Assembly (NCBI GenBank): GCA_963790545.1
Contig: CAWBPA010000019.1
Coordinates: forward strand, 186,001-250,000
From: DATBJG01 sp963790545
GTDB taxonomy: Bacteria; Acidobacteriota; Vicinamibacteria; Vicinamibacterales; JAMQPK01
DNA length: 64,000 nucleotides
Reading direction: 5' to 3'
Shown here: piece by piece, positions 1-7,333 of the stretch
How the letters are laid out: each line of letters begins with the position of its first letter
Position numbering within the stretch: the first letter of the stretch is position 1
Program-made: the position numbers and the translations under genes
Notes under the pieces: model-generated
What the model was told of the DNA's origin: nothing
What the model saw: only the letters and a program-made list of their open reading frames with translations
Databases searched by the model: none

Positions 1-516
1 GGCATGCGGCAACGCATCAAGCTGGCGCAGGCCATTGCCCACGACCCGGAACTGTTGATTCTGGATGAGCCATTGGCTGGGATGGATCCGTTGGCGCGTC
101 GGCGGACAATTCGGCTGATTCGCGAGTGGGCACGCGAAGGACGAAGCGTTCTCGTGTCGAGTCACATCCTGCACGAAATCGAAGCCATGACGGCGGACAT
201 TTTGCTCATCAACAATGGCCGGATCCTGGCCGAAGGGAATGTTCATCAGATTCGGGAGCTGATCGACGAGCATCCCCACACGGTCCACGTGCGAGCCGCC
301 GACCCGCGCGCCCTCGCGCGGCAGTTTCTGACTGAAGACGATGTGCGCAGCCTGCGGTTCGAAGAGGACGCCGTAATCGTGGAAACCGTCAAGCCCGACG
401 CCTTCTACATGCGGCTCACATCGCTGGCTGCATCGGGCGACCTTGGGGAGATCCGCGAGGTGACGTCCCCGGACGACAATTTACAGGCAGTGTTTCAATA
501 TCTGGTGAAGACATAA
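1..516 (+). CDS. ABC transporter ATP-binding subunit, C-terminal part (5' end outside window)
   Basis: The frame is open from the first base, so the N-terminus with the Walker A loop lies outside the window. What remains starts inside the ABC signature (MRQRIKLAQA). Walker B LLILDEP with its D-loop follows at about residues 19-30, and the switch histidine in SSHIL is near residue 54. The last ~90 residues are the accessory tail usual in ATPases of ABC-2 type systems. An ABC-2 type permease follows on the same strand, so the two probably form an exporter. The substrate cannot be read from the sequence. The TAA stop runs directly into a heptamer repeat array. Confidence 0.92.
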   Translation, partial: GMRQRIKLAQAIAHDPELLILDEPLAGMDPLARRRTIRLIREWAREGRSVLVSSHILHEIEAMTADILLINNGRILAEGNVHQIRELIDEHPHTVHVRAADPRALARQFLTEDDVRSLRFEEDAVIVETVKPDAFYMRLTSLAASGDLGEIREVTSPDDNLQAVFQYLVKT

Positions 517-558
517 GGTCAAAGGTCAAAGGTCAAAGGTAGAAGCAAAGTCCAAAGG
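517..558 (+). repeat. heptamer tandem array (unit GGTCAAA)
   Basis: Three exact copies of GGTCAAA begin on the base after the TAA stop of the ABC ATPase. Degenerate 7-base units continue to about 558. This is one of about 15 arrays with the same period in this window. Confidence 0.9.
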
Positions 559-587
559 ATCACTGAAGCGGCAGGATGCGAGTAGTC

Positions 588-695
588 AAGATCCGGAGCG
601 TGAGCGACCCTTCGACAGGCTCAGGGTCGTCCTGAGCGCATCGAAGGACGACGGCAGGCGCGTGGGGGTGGGGCCCCACGCGAACTAAATAATGA
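588..695 (+). repeat. hairpin leader element, copy 1, with a nested palindrome
   Basis: It starts AAGATCCGGAGCGTGAGCGA and ends in a perfect 9-bp stem (659-667 with 674-682, CGCGTGGGG/CCCCACGCG). The stem is followed by an AT-rich tail that contains the ATGATG start of the permease. The same start, hairpin and tail recur at 60371-60434. The insert at 608-647 (CCCTTCGACAGGCTCAGGG ... TCGAAGG) is a second, smaller palindromic repeat that is absent from the 60 kb copy. Confidence 0.85.
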
Positions 696-1528
696 TGACG
701 AAACCTCGAAATCAGGGATTTCTCAACGCGGTTCTTCGCGTCTTTGATCTCTCCATTGGCGAGATGCTCTGGTCGCGGCGGACTATCTTCATGGCGCTCG
801 TCGTCGGGGGGCCGGTCGCTATTGCTCTCCTTTTCAGACTGCTCGACGTGTTTGGCGTGCCCGCGCTTCGGGTCAACCGGGTGCGCGTGGGAGGCGAGTC
901 GATCTTCGGTGCGATGATCTGGCTCCTCTATCTGAAATTTGCCGTGCCGGTGCTCGGAGTGTTCTACGGCACGTCGCTGATGGCCGATGAAGTTGAAGAC
1001 AAGACCCTGACGTACTTGTTTACCCGTCCAATCCGCAGAGGTGCGGTTCTGGTGGGAAAGTATCTGGCGTACCTCGTCTGTACTGGGCTCGTCGTGCTTC
1101 CCTCCGTCATGCTCGTCTATTTTCTGGTCGTCCCGCTGGGCGGAGGCTCCCTCGGCCGGACGTTCCCATCGCTGGCCATTGACCTCGGGCTCCTGGCTCT
1201 TGGGCTTGCCACATACGGCGCGGTGTTTGGGTTCATTGGAGCGTGGTTGAAACGGCCGCTCGTCGCGGGGCTGGTGTTTGCCTTTGGTTGGGAGCAGGTG
1301 ACCATGATTGCTCCCGGTTACCTGCGTCGGGCCACCGTCGCCTACTACCTGCAGGGCCTCGCGCCTCATGCCATGCCCGACGATTCCGCCCTGACGGCGC
1401 TCCAGAGCTTGTTCCGCGATTTGCCGTCGCCGGCAGTGAGCCTGGCCAGTCTTTTTGCGATCGTGCTTGCTTTCCTGTGGCTGGCTGCCAGGACTGTCGA
1501 ACGGCGAGAATATGTTTTGTCAGACTAA
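692..1528 (+). CDS. ABC-2 type transporter permease
   Basis: This 278-residue integral membrane protein has about six hydrophobic segments: near residues 30-50, 70-95, 130-155, 165-200, 205-225 and 245-268. A cytoplasmic loop carries LMADEVEDKTLTYLFTRP, the hallmark of ABC-2 permeases in which DExxxxT...RP precedes the second membrane block. It follows an ABC ATPase on the same strand, so it is probably the membrane half of that exporter. No Shine-Dalgarno sequence is visible. The ATGATG start lies in the tail of a dispersed hairpin repeat, so the second ATG (695) is equally possible. Substrate unknown. Confidence 0.85.
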   Translation: MMTKPRNQGFLNAVLRVFDLSIGEMLWSRRTIFMALVVGGPVAIALLFRLLDVFGVPALRVNRVRVGGESIFGAMIWLLYLKFAVPVLGVFYGTSLMADEVEDKTLTYLFTRPIRRGAVLVGKYLAYLVCTGLVVLPSVMLVYFLVVPLGGGSLGRTFPSLAIDLGLLALGLATYGAVFGFIGAWLKRPLVAGLVFAFGWEQVTMIAPGYLRRATVAYYLQGLAPHAMPDDSALTALQSLFRDLPSPAVSLASLFAIVLAFLWLAARTVERREYVLSD

Positions 1529-1606
1529 ATGGAACCTTTGTAACGCCATTGTCGTATCCTTGTGTCAGGGGTGGAGTAGGCCGCCGTCGACGGGCAGAAG
1601 GATCTC

Positions 1607-2632
1607 ATGACCACGAAAACGCGCTATTTCCTGTTCGGCGGAACGGCGTTCCTGGCGGCGGGTCTGGCAGGCGGGTTGGCCGCCTATTTCGCCGGTGTGC
1701 CTGTTCTGGGGGCCCTCTCCGGAGACGCCGAAGCTCTTCACTTCGTACCAGAAGAGGCCGCGGTCGTGGCATTTGCAGATGTGCATGCGGTGATGGAGTC
1801 GGAGCTGCGGAAGCAGATTCGGCAGATGCTGCCTGAACACGCGAGCGCGGCCGAGGCTGATGGACGGCGAACCTTCGAGCAGCACACAGGCGTTGACGTG
1901 GAACGTGATATCGACCACGTCGTGGCTTATCTCCTGCCTTCCACCGATCAGGGCGGGCGCGACCAGGGCTTGGTACTGGCCAGCGGGCGTTTCGATCAGC
2001 CGCGGATCGAGAAACTCATTCAGGATCACGGAGGCGTCGAAGAAACCTACCTCGGCAAGCGGTTCATGGTTCGACGCTTCGAGATGCCCGACCCTCCGCC
2101 TCCAAATTTTCCAGGTCCTCACGAAATGGCTGTCGGGTTCATCAAGCCCGACCTCATTGCGGTCGGCACCAGTGCCGCGCTCCGTCGTGCCATCGATCTC
2201 CAAACCGGAAACGGGTTGGACATCACCAGAAACGACGAGTTCATGAATCTCGTTCGTGACAGCGACGATGGCAATGCATGGGCGGTCGGGCGCTTCGATC
2301 GGCTCGTGAATCGCAGCCATGTGCCCAAGGAGATCGCGAGCAGGCTGCCGCCCATCACCTATCTCGCCGCTACGGGACACGTCAACGGTGGTGTGAGCGG
2401 GCGGCTGCGCGCCGAAGCGCGTGACGAGACCGCGGCGCAGGAGCTGCACGACATCGTTCGCGGCTTTGTGGCATTGGCCAAGATGCAGGCGGGGTCCAAA
2501 CCGGAAATCGCAACCATTCTGCAGTCGTTTCAGCTCCAGGCCGAAGGTAATACTGTCGTGCTGTCGTTTGCGTTGCCGGCCGAGGTGATCCGATTGCTGA
2601 CGCCGCCGGATGCCCCACAAGCTCCTCAATAA
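1607..2632 (+). CDS. membrane-anchored protein of unknown function
   Basis: This 341-residue protein has one hydrophobic N-terminal segment (about residues 8-30, rich in Gly and Ala) that would act as a signal anchor; the rest is soluble and presumably periplasmic. The body opens with LHFVPEEAAVVAFADVHAVM, reminiscent of bacterial DUF3352-type proteins in which paired domains begin with a VPADA-like phrase. That assignment is tentative. AAGGA lies 5 bases before ATG and supports the start. It follows the ABC permease by 78 bp and may be co-transcribed with it. No catalytic motif was recognised. Confidence 0.75.
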   Translation: MTTKTRYFLFGGTAFLAAGLAGGLAAYFAGVPVLGALSGDAEALHFVPEEAAVVAFADVHAVMESELRKQIRQMLPEHASAAEADGRRTFEQHTGVDVERDIDHVVAYLLPSTDQGGRDQGLVLASGRFDQPRIEKLIQDHGGVEETYLGKRFMVRRFEMPDPPPPNFPGPHEMAVGFIKPDLIAVGTSAALRRAIDLQTGNGLDITRNDEFMNLVRDSDDGNAWAVGRFDRLVNRSHVPKEIASRLPPITYLAATGHVNGGVSGRLRAEARDETAAQELHDIVRGFVALAKMQAGSKPEIATILQSFQLQAEGNTVVLSFALPAEVIRLLTPPDAPQAPQ

Positions 2633-2692
2633 CCCAGACGGTCACGACCCGCCGCTACGGTAACACCTGCCTTGGTCCGCTTGACTGTGCCA

Positions 2693-2742
2693 GACCGAAA
2701 CTGAATACTGACAACTGAAAAACTGATAACTGAAAACTTTCA
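2693..2742 (+). repeat. heptamer tandem array (unit ACTGAAA)
   Basis: Seven consecutive degenerate units (GACCGAA, ACTGAAT, ACTGACA, ACTGAAA, an 8-base AACTGATA, ACTGAAA, ACTTTCA) end one base before the ATG of the GNAT gene. They occupy the place where a Shine-Dalgarno sequence would be expected. Confidence 0.88.
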
Positions 2743-2743
2743 G

Positions 2744-3352
2744 ATGCAGGAGCCATTGCCGGTCCTCATGGGACGCCGAGTCCTGCTGCGGGAGCCCCGC
2801 GAGGGGGACGCCGCACCGATCTTCGAGCATACGAGCGACCCGGAGGTCACGAGATTTCTGTCGTTCGACCCGCCGCGGGTCATCGAGGAGACCGAGCTGT
2901 TTATCGCACGCGCGCGCGAATCTCGGTTGCACGACCACGAGTACGCGTTTGTGATTGCCAATCTTGCGACCGATGAACCACTGGGAGTCATTGCGCTCCG
3001 TCACATGGATTTGATGACGAGCACAGCGCAGATTGGAACCTGGGTGGCGCGCCACCACTGGGGAACGGGTGTCAACAGCGAGGCGAAGGGGCTGCTGCTC
3101 GACTACGCCTTTGATGAGCTCGGCCTGCATCGGATTGAGGCCCGTATCCCATCGTCGAACGAACGCAGTCGCCGCGCCTTTGAGAAACTGGGAGCCGTCT
3201 GCGAGGGCACCCTGCGTGAGTCCTTCGTGAAGGACGGCCGTCATGAAGATACACACCTGTACGCCATTCTGAGCTCGGACTGGGATCGGGTGCGGAACGG
3301 AGCCCAGACCCGCCGCTACAATGTGGCTGGAGATCGGCTGCGACCACAATGA
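2744..3352 (+). CDS. GNAT family N-acetyltransferase, RimJ/RimL type
   Basis: This 202-residue protein has the GNAT fold and transfers an acetyl group from acetyl-CoA to an amine. The acetyl-CoA loop is visible as VARHHWGTGVNSEA (about residues 97-110), followed by the helix LLLDYAFDELGLHRIEARIP and the SRRAFEKLGAVCEG phrase typical of the RimJ/RimL branch. That branch acetylates protein N-termini or small amines; the substrate here is unknown. There is no clear ribosome site because a heptamer array abuts the ATG. Its stop overlaps the next start by 4 bases (ATGA), which implies translational coupling. Confidence 0.88.
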   Translation: MQEPLPVLMGRRVLLREPREGDAAPIFEHTSDPEVTRFLSFDPPRVIEETELFIARARESRLHDHEYAFVIANLATDEPLGVIALRHMDLMTSTAQIGTWVARHHWGTGVNSEAKGLLLDYAFDELGLHRIEARIPSSNERSRRAFEKLGAVCEGTLRESFVKDGRHEDTHLYAILSSDWDRVRNGAQTRRYNVAGDRLRPQ

Positions 3353-3747
3353 TTGATCGCGTGTTTTTCTATGGCACCCTGATGACAGGGTTCAACCGGC
3401 GCCTTCGAATAGGCATCGATTCGAAGCTGCGGTATGTGGGTCGCGGTTCGATCAACGCGATCCTCTTCGACCTGGGGATTTATCCTGCGGCCGTGCCTGG
3501 CGAGGGCCGCGTCTGGGGTGAGCTCTTCGAAACCGATGAGCCGGACCTCGTGCTGGCGGGCCTCGATTCCATCGAGGGATATCGGCCTGGCGATCCGGAG
3601 CATAGCCTGTACACGCGAATCCAGTCGCCGGTTACCCTCGAGGACGGTCAAACGGAGTCCGCGTGGGTCTATTTCTATAATGCTCCGCTCGGTCAGGCGT
3701 CGCAGATCGCGTCGGGGGACTACCTTCGCCATCTCGACAAGAAGTAG
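3349..3747 (+). CDS. gamma-glutamylcyclotransferase-fold protein (AIG2/GGCT-like)
   Basis: This 132-residue protein opens with VFFYGTLM, the substrate-pocket signature of the GGCT/AIG2 fold, and carries the acidic catalytic region GELFETDEPDLVLAGLDSIE with a glutamate in the expected place. Family members cyclise gamma-glutamyl dipeptides or amines to 5-oxoproline. The exact substrate cannot be told. The start overlaps the stop of the GNAT gene (ATGA), so the pair is coupled. Confidence 0.85.
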   Translation: MIDRVFFYGTLMTGFNRRLRIGIDSKLRYVGRGSINAILFDLGIYPAAVPGEGRVWGELFETDEPDLVLAGLDSIEGYRPGDPEHSLYTRIQSPVTLEDGQTESAWVYFYNAPLGQASQIASGDYLRHLDKK

Positions 3748-3753
3748 AAATAG

Positions 3754-3788
3754 ACTCTAAAGCCTAGAGCCTAAAGCCTAAAGCGCAA
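3754..3788 (+). repeat. heptamer tandem array (unit AGCCTAA)
   Basis: Five 7-base units (ACTCTAA, AGCCTAG, AGCCTAA, AGCCTAA, AGCGCAA) lie between the stop of the GGCT-like gene and the PilZ gene. Confidence 0.9.
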
Positions 3789-3810
3789 CGCTGTGTTATA
3801 GTCGCGCGCG

Positions 3811-4167
3811 ATGCCCACCTCGCGGGACGACAACAAACGAGAACGCGAGCGTATCGAGATCCTGGGTGAGCTGCACGGCGAGGTCATGATGTTCCAGCCG
3901 GTCGCGATCAAAGAGATCAGCGTCGGCGGAGCACAGCTCGAGACGATGTTTCCGCTGCAGATCAACTCGCTGCACGATTTCCGCTTGAGTCTTGGGGATC
4001 GATCGGTTGTCGTCAAAGGACGCGTCGCCCACTGCCGGATCAGCGATGTCGATCAGGAGCTGGTCACGTATCGATCGGGCGTCGAATTCATCGAGCCTTC
4101 TGATCGAGTGTCCGGGGTGGTCCGCGACTTCATCGAGTCAATCAAGGCGGGGAGACGGCTGGTCTAG
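3811..4167 (+). CDS. PilZ domain protein
   Basis: This 118-residue protein consists of a single PilZ domain, the usual bacterial receptor for cyclic di-GMP. The charged ERERIEILG stretch near the N-terminus corresponds to the RxxxR region, although only partly matching. KEISVGGAQL at about residues 33-42 matches the D/NxSxxG motif. With no effector domain it probably acts through a partner protein. The nearest signalling gene is the degenerate receiver on the opposite strand. The ligand-binding arginines are not a clean match, so c-di-GMP binding should not be assumed. Confidence 0.82.
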   Translation: MPTSRDDNKRERERIEILGELHGEVMMFQPVAIKEISVGGAQLETMFPLQINSLHDFRLSLGDRSVVVKGRVAHCRISDVDQELVTYRSGVEFIEPSDRVSGVVRDFIESIKAGRRLV

Positions 4168-4175
4168 CCAAAGAC

Positions 4176-4223
4176 GTAGCGCGGGCCTTTTAAGGCCCGC
4201 GGACCCTGAAGGGTCCGCGCTAC
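4176..4223. repeat. double-hairpin palindromic element (GTAGCGCGG family)
   Basis: Outer arms GTAGCGCGG and CCGCGCTAC pair perfectly. Inside are two self-complementary units: GCGGGCCTT/AAGGCCCGC and GCGGACCCT/AGGGTCCGC. It lies between the convergent PilZ and receiver genes and could end transcription in both directions. Related copies occur at 13.8, 20.6, 44.5, 47.0, 49.5 and 63.2 kb. Confidence 0.9.
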
Positions 4224-4238
4224 AAACTGAGAACTCGC

Positions 4239-4607
4239 CTAGTTCATCTGCAGGACGGGTTTGTGGGACAGGACTTCGTCGATCGAGTCGGCGAGGCCGC
4301 CAACGCTTTCTTCGGGATCTTCGTCGACCGTGCAGGTGACGACGCGAGTGGTCCGCGTGTCCGGATCGAGCTTCAACATGGAAAGGACCTGGAAGCCATC
4401 CAGGTTGTCGACGCGCAATCCCAGCAGGACCAGATGCGGCTTGACGTCCTTGATCAACGAATACGCATCGTTGGTCGAGTCGGCAATGACGACGTCGTAG
4501 TGGCCCGGCTCCAGGACAGAATCCAGCACATCCAGCATGTCCTGGGTTCCGTTGACGATCACGACGGTTGGGACTCTCGAAACCGCTTCAGCGGTGCTGA
4601 GTCTCAT
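4239..4607 (-). CDS. degenerate (pseudo-)receiver domain protein
   Basis: This 122-residue stand-alone receiver domain has the fold of two-component response regulators: VPTVVIVNGTQDM for strand 1, HLVLLGLRVDNLDGFQVL for strand 3 and its loop, VVTCTVDED for strand 4, and SHKPV for strand 5. The phospho-acceptor aspartate is replaced by Gly63 and the acidic pair after strand 1 is replaced by Asn-Gly, while the Lys-Pro of strand 5 is kept. It should not be phosphorylated in the normal way and probably works by protein contact. AGGAGG lies 8 bases before this ATG, which decides the start; an upstream extension to 4685 is open but has no ribosome site. Confidence 0.83.
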   Translation of the reverse strand: MRLSTAEAVSRVPTVVIVNGTQDMLDVLDSVLEPGHYDVVIADSTNDAYSLIKDVKPHLVLLGLRVDNLDGFQVLSMLKLDPDTRTTRVVTCTVDEDPEESVGGLADSIDEVLSHKPVLQMN

Positions 4608-4801
4608 GGCCGGTGCCTCCTGCGCCACCAAGCTTTCAAGAAGCGCGCCAAACCGCGGGCCCGATGTTGGTGGGCCGAAACGCACGTGTCGTCGAAAGGG
4701 TCACCAATTAGTAGCCCAAACGCGTACCGAAAGTATTCGGAAAGCGGTAGAATGCGCACTTTTCGCAGGCTGATCGTCGGGAAAACTGCAGAGGTTTCGT
4801 C

Positions 4802-6307
4802 ATGTCTTTGACGGCTCATGGCAACTTCATCGATGGTGTGTGGAGTGCGGCAACCACGGGCGAAACCTTCGAAAATCGCAATCCTGCCAATCGCGACGAG
4901 GTCATTGGCCTGTTTGCGCGGTCAAACCGCACGGACGTCGAGGCGGCGGTTGATGCGGCTCGACGAGCGTACGCCCACTGGCGGCTCGTGCCCGCCCCCC
5001 GTCGGGCCGAGATTCTCTTCCGCGCGGCAGAACTTCTTCTCCAGAAAAAAGAACAATTCGCGTGCGACATGACGCGTGAAATGGGCAAGGTTCTGGCCGA
5101 GACCCGCGGTGATGTCCAGGAAGCCGTGGACATGACTTACTTCATGGCAGGAGAAGGGCGACGGCAGTACGGCCAGACCGTCCCCTCGGAGCTCCGTGAC
5201 AAATTTGCCATGTCGGTGCGCCAGCCGCTTGGCGTGTGCGCCATCGTGACCCCCTGGAATTTTCCGATGGCTATTCCATCCTGGAAAATCATTCCAGCGC
5301 TCGTCTGCGGAAACAGCGTTGTGTTCAAACCCGCGACCCTGACACCGCTGTCCGCCGTGAATTTCGTCCGCTTGCTCGAAGAAGCCGGAGTTCCGAAGGG
5401 CGTCGTGAACCTCGTGACCGGCGGAGGAGACGAGGTCGGAACAGCCATGGTGACGCACCAGGACGTCCGGGTTGTCTCCTTTACCGGATCAACGGCGGTG
5501 GGCCGAACGGTCTCCGAGCGCGCTGCCTCGTCGTTCAAGAAGGTCCATCTCGAAATGGGCGGCAAGAACGTCATCACGGTGATGGATGACGCCGATTTGG
5601 ATCTGGCAGTCGATGGATGTGTCTGGGGCGGTTTTGGAACGACCGGTCAACGCTGCACCGCCGCCAGCCGCGTTGTGGTGCATCGAGCGGTGTACAAGAC
5701 GTTCGTGGAGCAGTTCCTGAACCGCGTCCGGGCGCTTCGTGTTGGTGAGGGTCTCGATCCGTCTACCGATGTCGGGCCGCTCGTCAGCGAAGGACAGCTC
5801 GAAACCGTCATCAAGTACGTGCAGATTGGTCGCGAGGAAGGGGCAGTACTTGCCGCAGGCGGGAAGCCGCTACGGGAGGGCGCACGCGCACGCGGTCATT
5901 TCCACGAACCCACTGTATTTACGGATGTTGCGCCGCGGATGCGCATTGCTCAGGAGGAAATTTTTGGTCCCGTCGTCTCGGTCATTCCGTGCACCGGGCT
6001 CGACGAGGCTATTGCCATCGGGAACGACGTTGCCTACGGCCTGTCGGCCTCCATCTATACTCGCGACATCAACAAGGCCTTTGCGGCCATGCGCGATCTC
6101 TACACCGGGATTTTCTACGTCAACGCCCCCACGATTGGTGCGGAAGTGCACCTGCCCTTCGGAGGCACGAAGGCAACCGGAAACGGTCACCGTGAAGCCG
6201 GCACTGCCGCCCTCGACGTGTTCTCGGAATGGAAGTCGATCTATGTCGATTTCAGTGGTCGACTGCAAAGGGCACAGATCGATACGGTCGACCTAAACGC
6301 GGATTAA
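4802..6307 (+). CDS. NAD(P)-dependent aldehyde dehydrogenase (semialdehyde class)
   Basis: This 501-residue, full-length member of the ALDH superfamily oxidises an aldehyde to the acid. Family motifs appear in order: PWNFPMAIPSWK for cofactor binding, FTGST, LEMGGKN with the general-base glutamate, GQRCTAASR with the catalytic cysteine (about residue 285), and EEIFGPV. The C-terminal YVNAPTIGAEVHLPFGG resembles enzymes acting on semialdehydes such as 2-oxoglutarate semialdehyde. The exact substrate is inference. AGAGG lies upstream of the ATG. The neighbours give no pathway, and the gene is followed by about 900 bp of minisatellite. Confidence 0.88.
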   Translation: MSLTAHGNFIDGVWSAATTGETFENRNPANRDEVIGLFARSNRTDVEAAVDAARRAYAHWRLVPAPRRAEILFRAAELLLQKKEQFACDMTREMGKVLAETRGDVQEAVDMTYFMAGEGRRQYGQTVPSELRDKFAMSVRQPLGVCAIVTPWNFPMAIPSWKIIPALVCGNSVVFKPATLTPLSAVNFVRLLEEAGVPKGVVNLVTGGGDEVGTAMVTHQDVRVVSFTGSTAVGRTVSERAASSFKKVHLEMGGKNVITVMDDADLDLAVDGCVWGGFGTTGQRCTAASRVVVHRAVYKTFVEQFLNRVRALRVGEGLDPSTDVGPLVSEGQLETVIKYVQIGREEGAVLAAGGKPLREGARARGHFHEPTVFTDVAPRMRIAQEEIFGPVVSVIPCTGLDEAIAIGNDVAYGLSASIYTRDINKAFAAMRDLYTGIFYVNAPTIGAEVHLPFGGTKATGNGHREAGTAALDVFSEWKSIYVDFSGRLQRAQIDTVDLNAD

Positions 6308-6312
6308 ACAGC

Positions 6313-6775
6313 CACGGGACGCGGATCAGGGTAGGCACGGGACGCGGATCACGCGAATCAAGCAGGACGGGACGCGGATCGCGCGAATCAAGCAGGACGG
6401 GACGCGAATCGCGCGGATCAGGCAGGCACGGGACGCAGATCTACGCTGACCAGGCAGGCACGAGACGCGGATCGACGCGGATCAGGCAGGCACGAGACGC
6501 GGATCGACGCGGATCAGGCAGGCACGGGACGCAGATCGACGCGGACCAGGCAGGCACGGGACGCGGATCGACGCGGATCAGGCAGGCACGGGACGCGGAT
6601 CGACGCGGACCAGGCAGGCACGAGACGCGGATCGACGCTGATCAGGCAGGCACGGGACGCAGATCGACGCGGACCAGGCAGGCACGAGATGCGGATCACG
6701 CGAATCAAGCAGGCACGGGACGCGGATCACGCGAATCAAGCAGGACGGGACGCGAATCGCGCGGATTGCGCGGAA
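6313..6775 (+). repeat. minisatellite 1, 32-bp unit (GGACGCGGATC words)
   Basis: The central units, about ten from 6421 to 6740, are 32 bp long. Each combines GGCAGGCACGGGA with CGCGGATCGACGCGGATCA, with scattered substitutions. The edges use shorter variants (GCAGGACGGGACGCGAATC). Because 32 is not a multiple of 3, the apparent Arg-rich reading frame across it is an artefact. Confidence 0.93.
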
Positions 6776-6840
6776 TTACATTTGACATTACAAAAGAGAC
6801 ATCGCGCCCGTTCGGCGCAATTCGCATCCCCGTTGATTAG

Positions 6841-7195
6841 TCGTCATCCGTGTCGATCCGCGTCCTGTGGGATTGGCGGTCATCCGTGTCGATCCGCGTC
6901 CTGTGGGATTGGCGGTCATCCGTGTCGATCCGCGTCCTGTGGGATTGGCGGTCATCCGTGTCGATCCGCGTCCTGTGGGATTGGCGGTCATCCGCGTCAA
7001 TCCGCGTCCCGTTGGATTGGCGGTGATCCGCGCTGATCCGCGTCCCGTTGATTGGTTTTGATCCGCGTCGATCCGCGTCCCGTTGATTTAGTTCTAATCC
7101 GCGCAATTCGCGTCCCGTGCCCCGTGGGATTGGGCGGCGATCCGCGTCAATCGGCGTCCCTCTGGATTAGCGGTCAATCGGGGTCAATTCGCGTC
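6841..7195 (+). repeat. minisatellite 2, 36-bp unit, inverted relative to minisatellite 1
   Basis: Near-identical 36-bp units (GGATTGGCGGTCATCCGTGT then CGATCCGCGTCCTGTG) repeat from about 6841 to 7000 and decay towards 7195. The core GATCCGCGTCGATCCGCGTCC is the reverse complement of the minisatellite 1 core, so the two arrays could pair across the ~65-bp spacer at 6776-6840. Confidence 0.93.
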
Positions 7196-7333
7196 CATTG
7201 TTCGGGGTGGGACCCGAGGGCGTTACTACCTTCGGGAAGCTTCAGCGTTTGCGTTGGCAATCCGCAAACATGATGCCATAATCGCGATTGCCCGAAAGAT
7301 ATCGTGCAGTACCTTCGGGCTTCGCAGTCATTT

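Noticed and set aside
560..1369. 269-residue minus-strand open frame
   Set aside because: It is antisense to the ABC-2 permease and passes through the hairpin leader repeat.
6229..6840. 203-residue Arg-rich open frame
   Set aside because: It is a translation of the 32-bp minisatellite; the composition follows the repeat and there is no start signal.
6788..7106. Open frames with perfect 12-residue repeats on both strands
   Set aside because: A 36-bp unit is divisible by three and leaves all frames open; no ribosome site or known domain.
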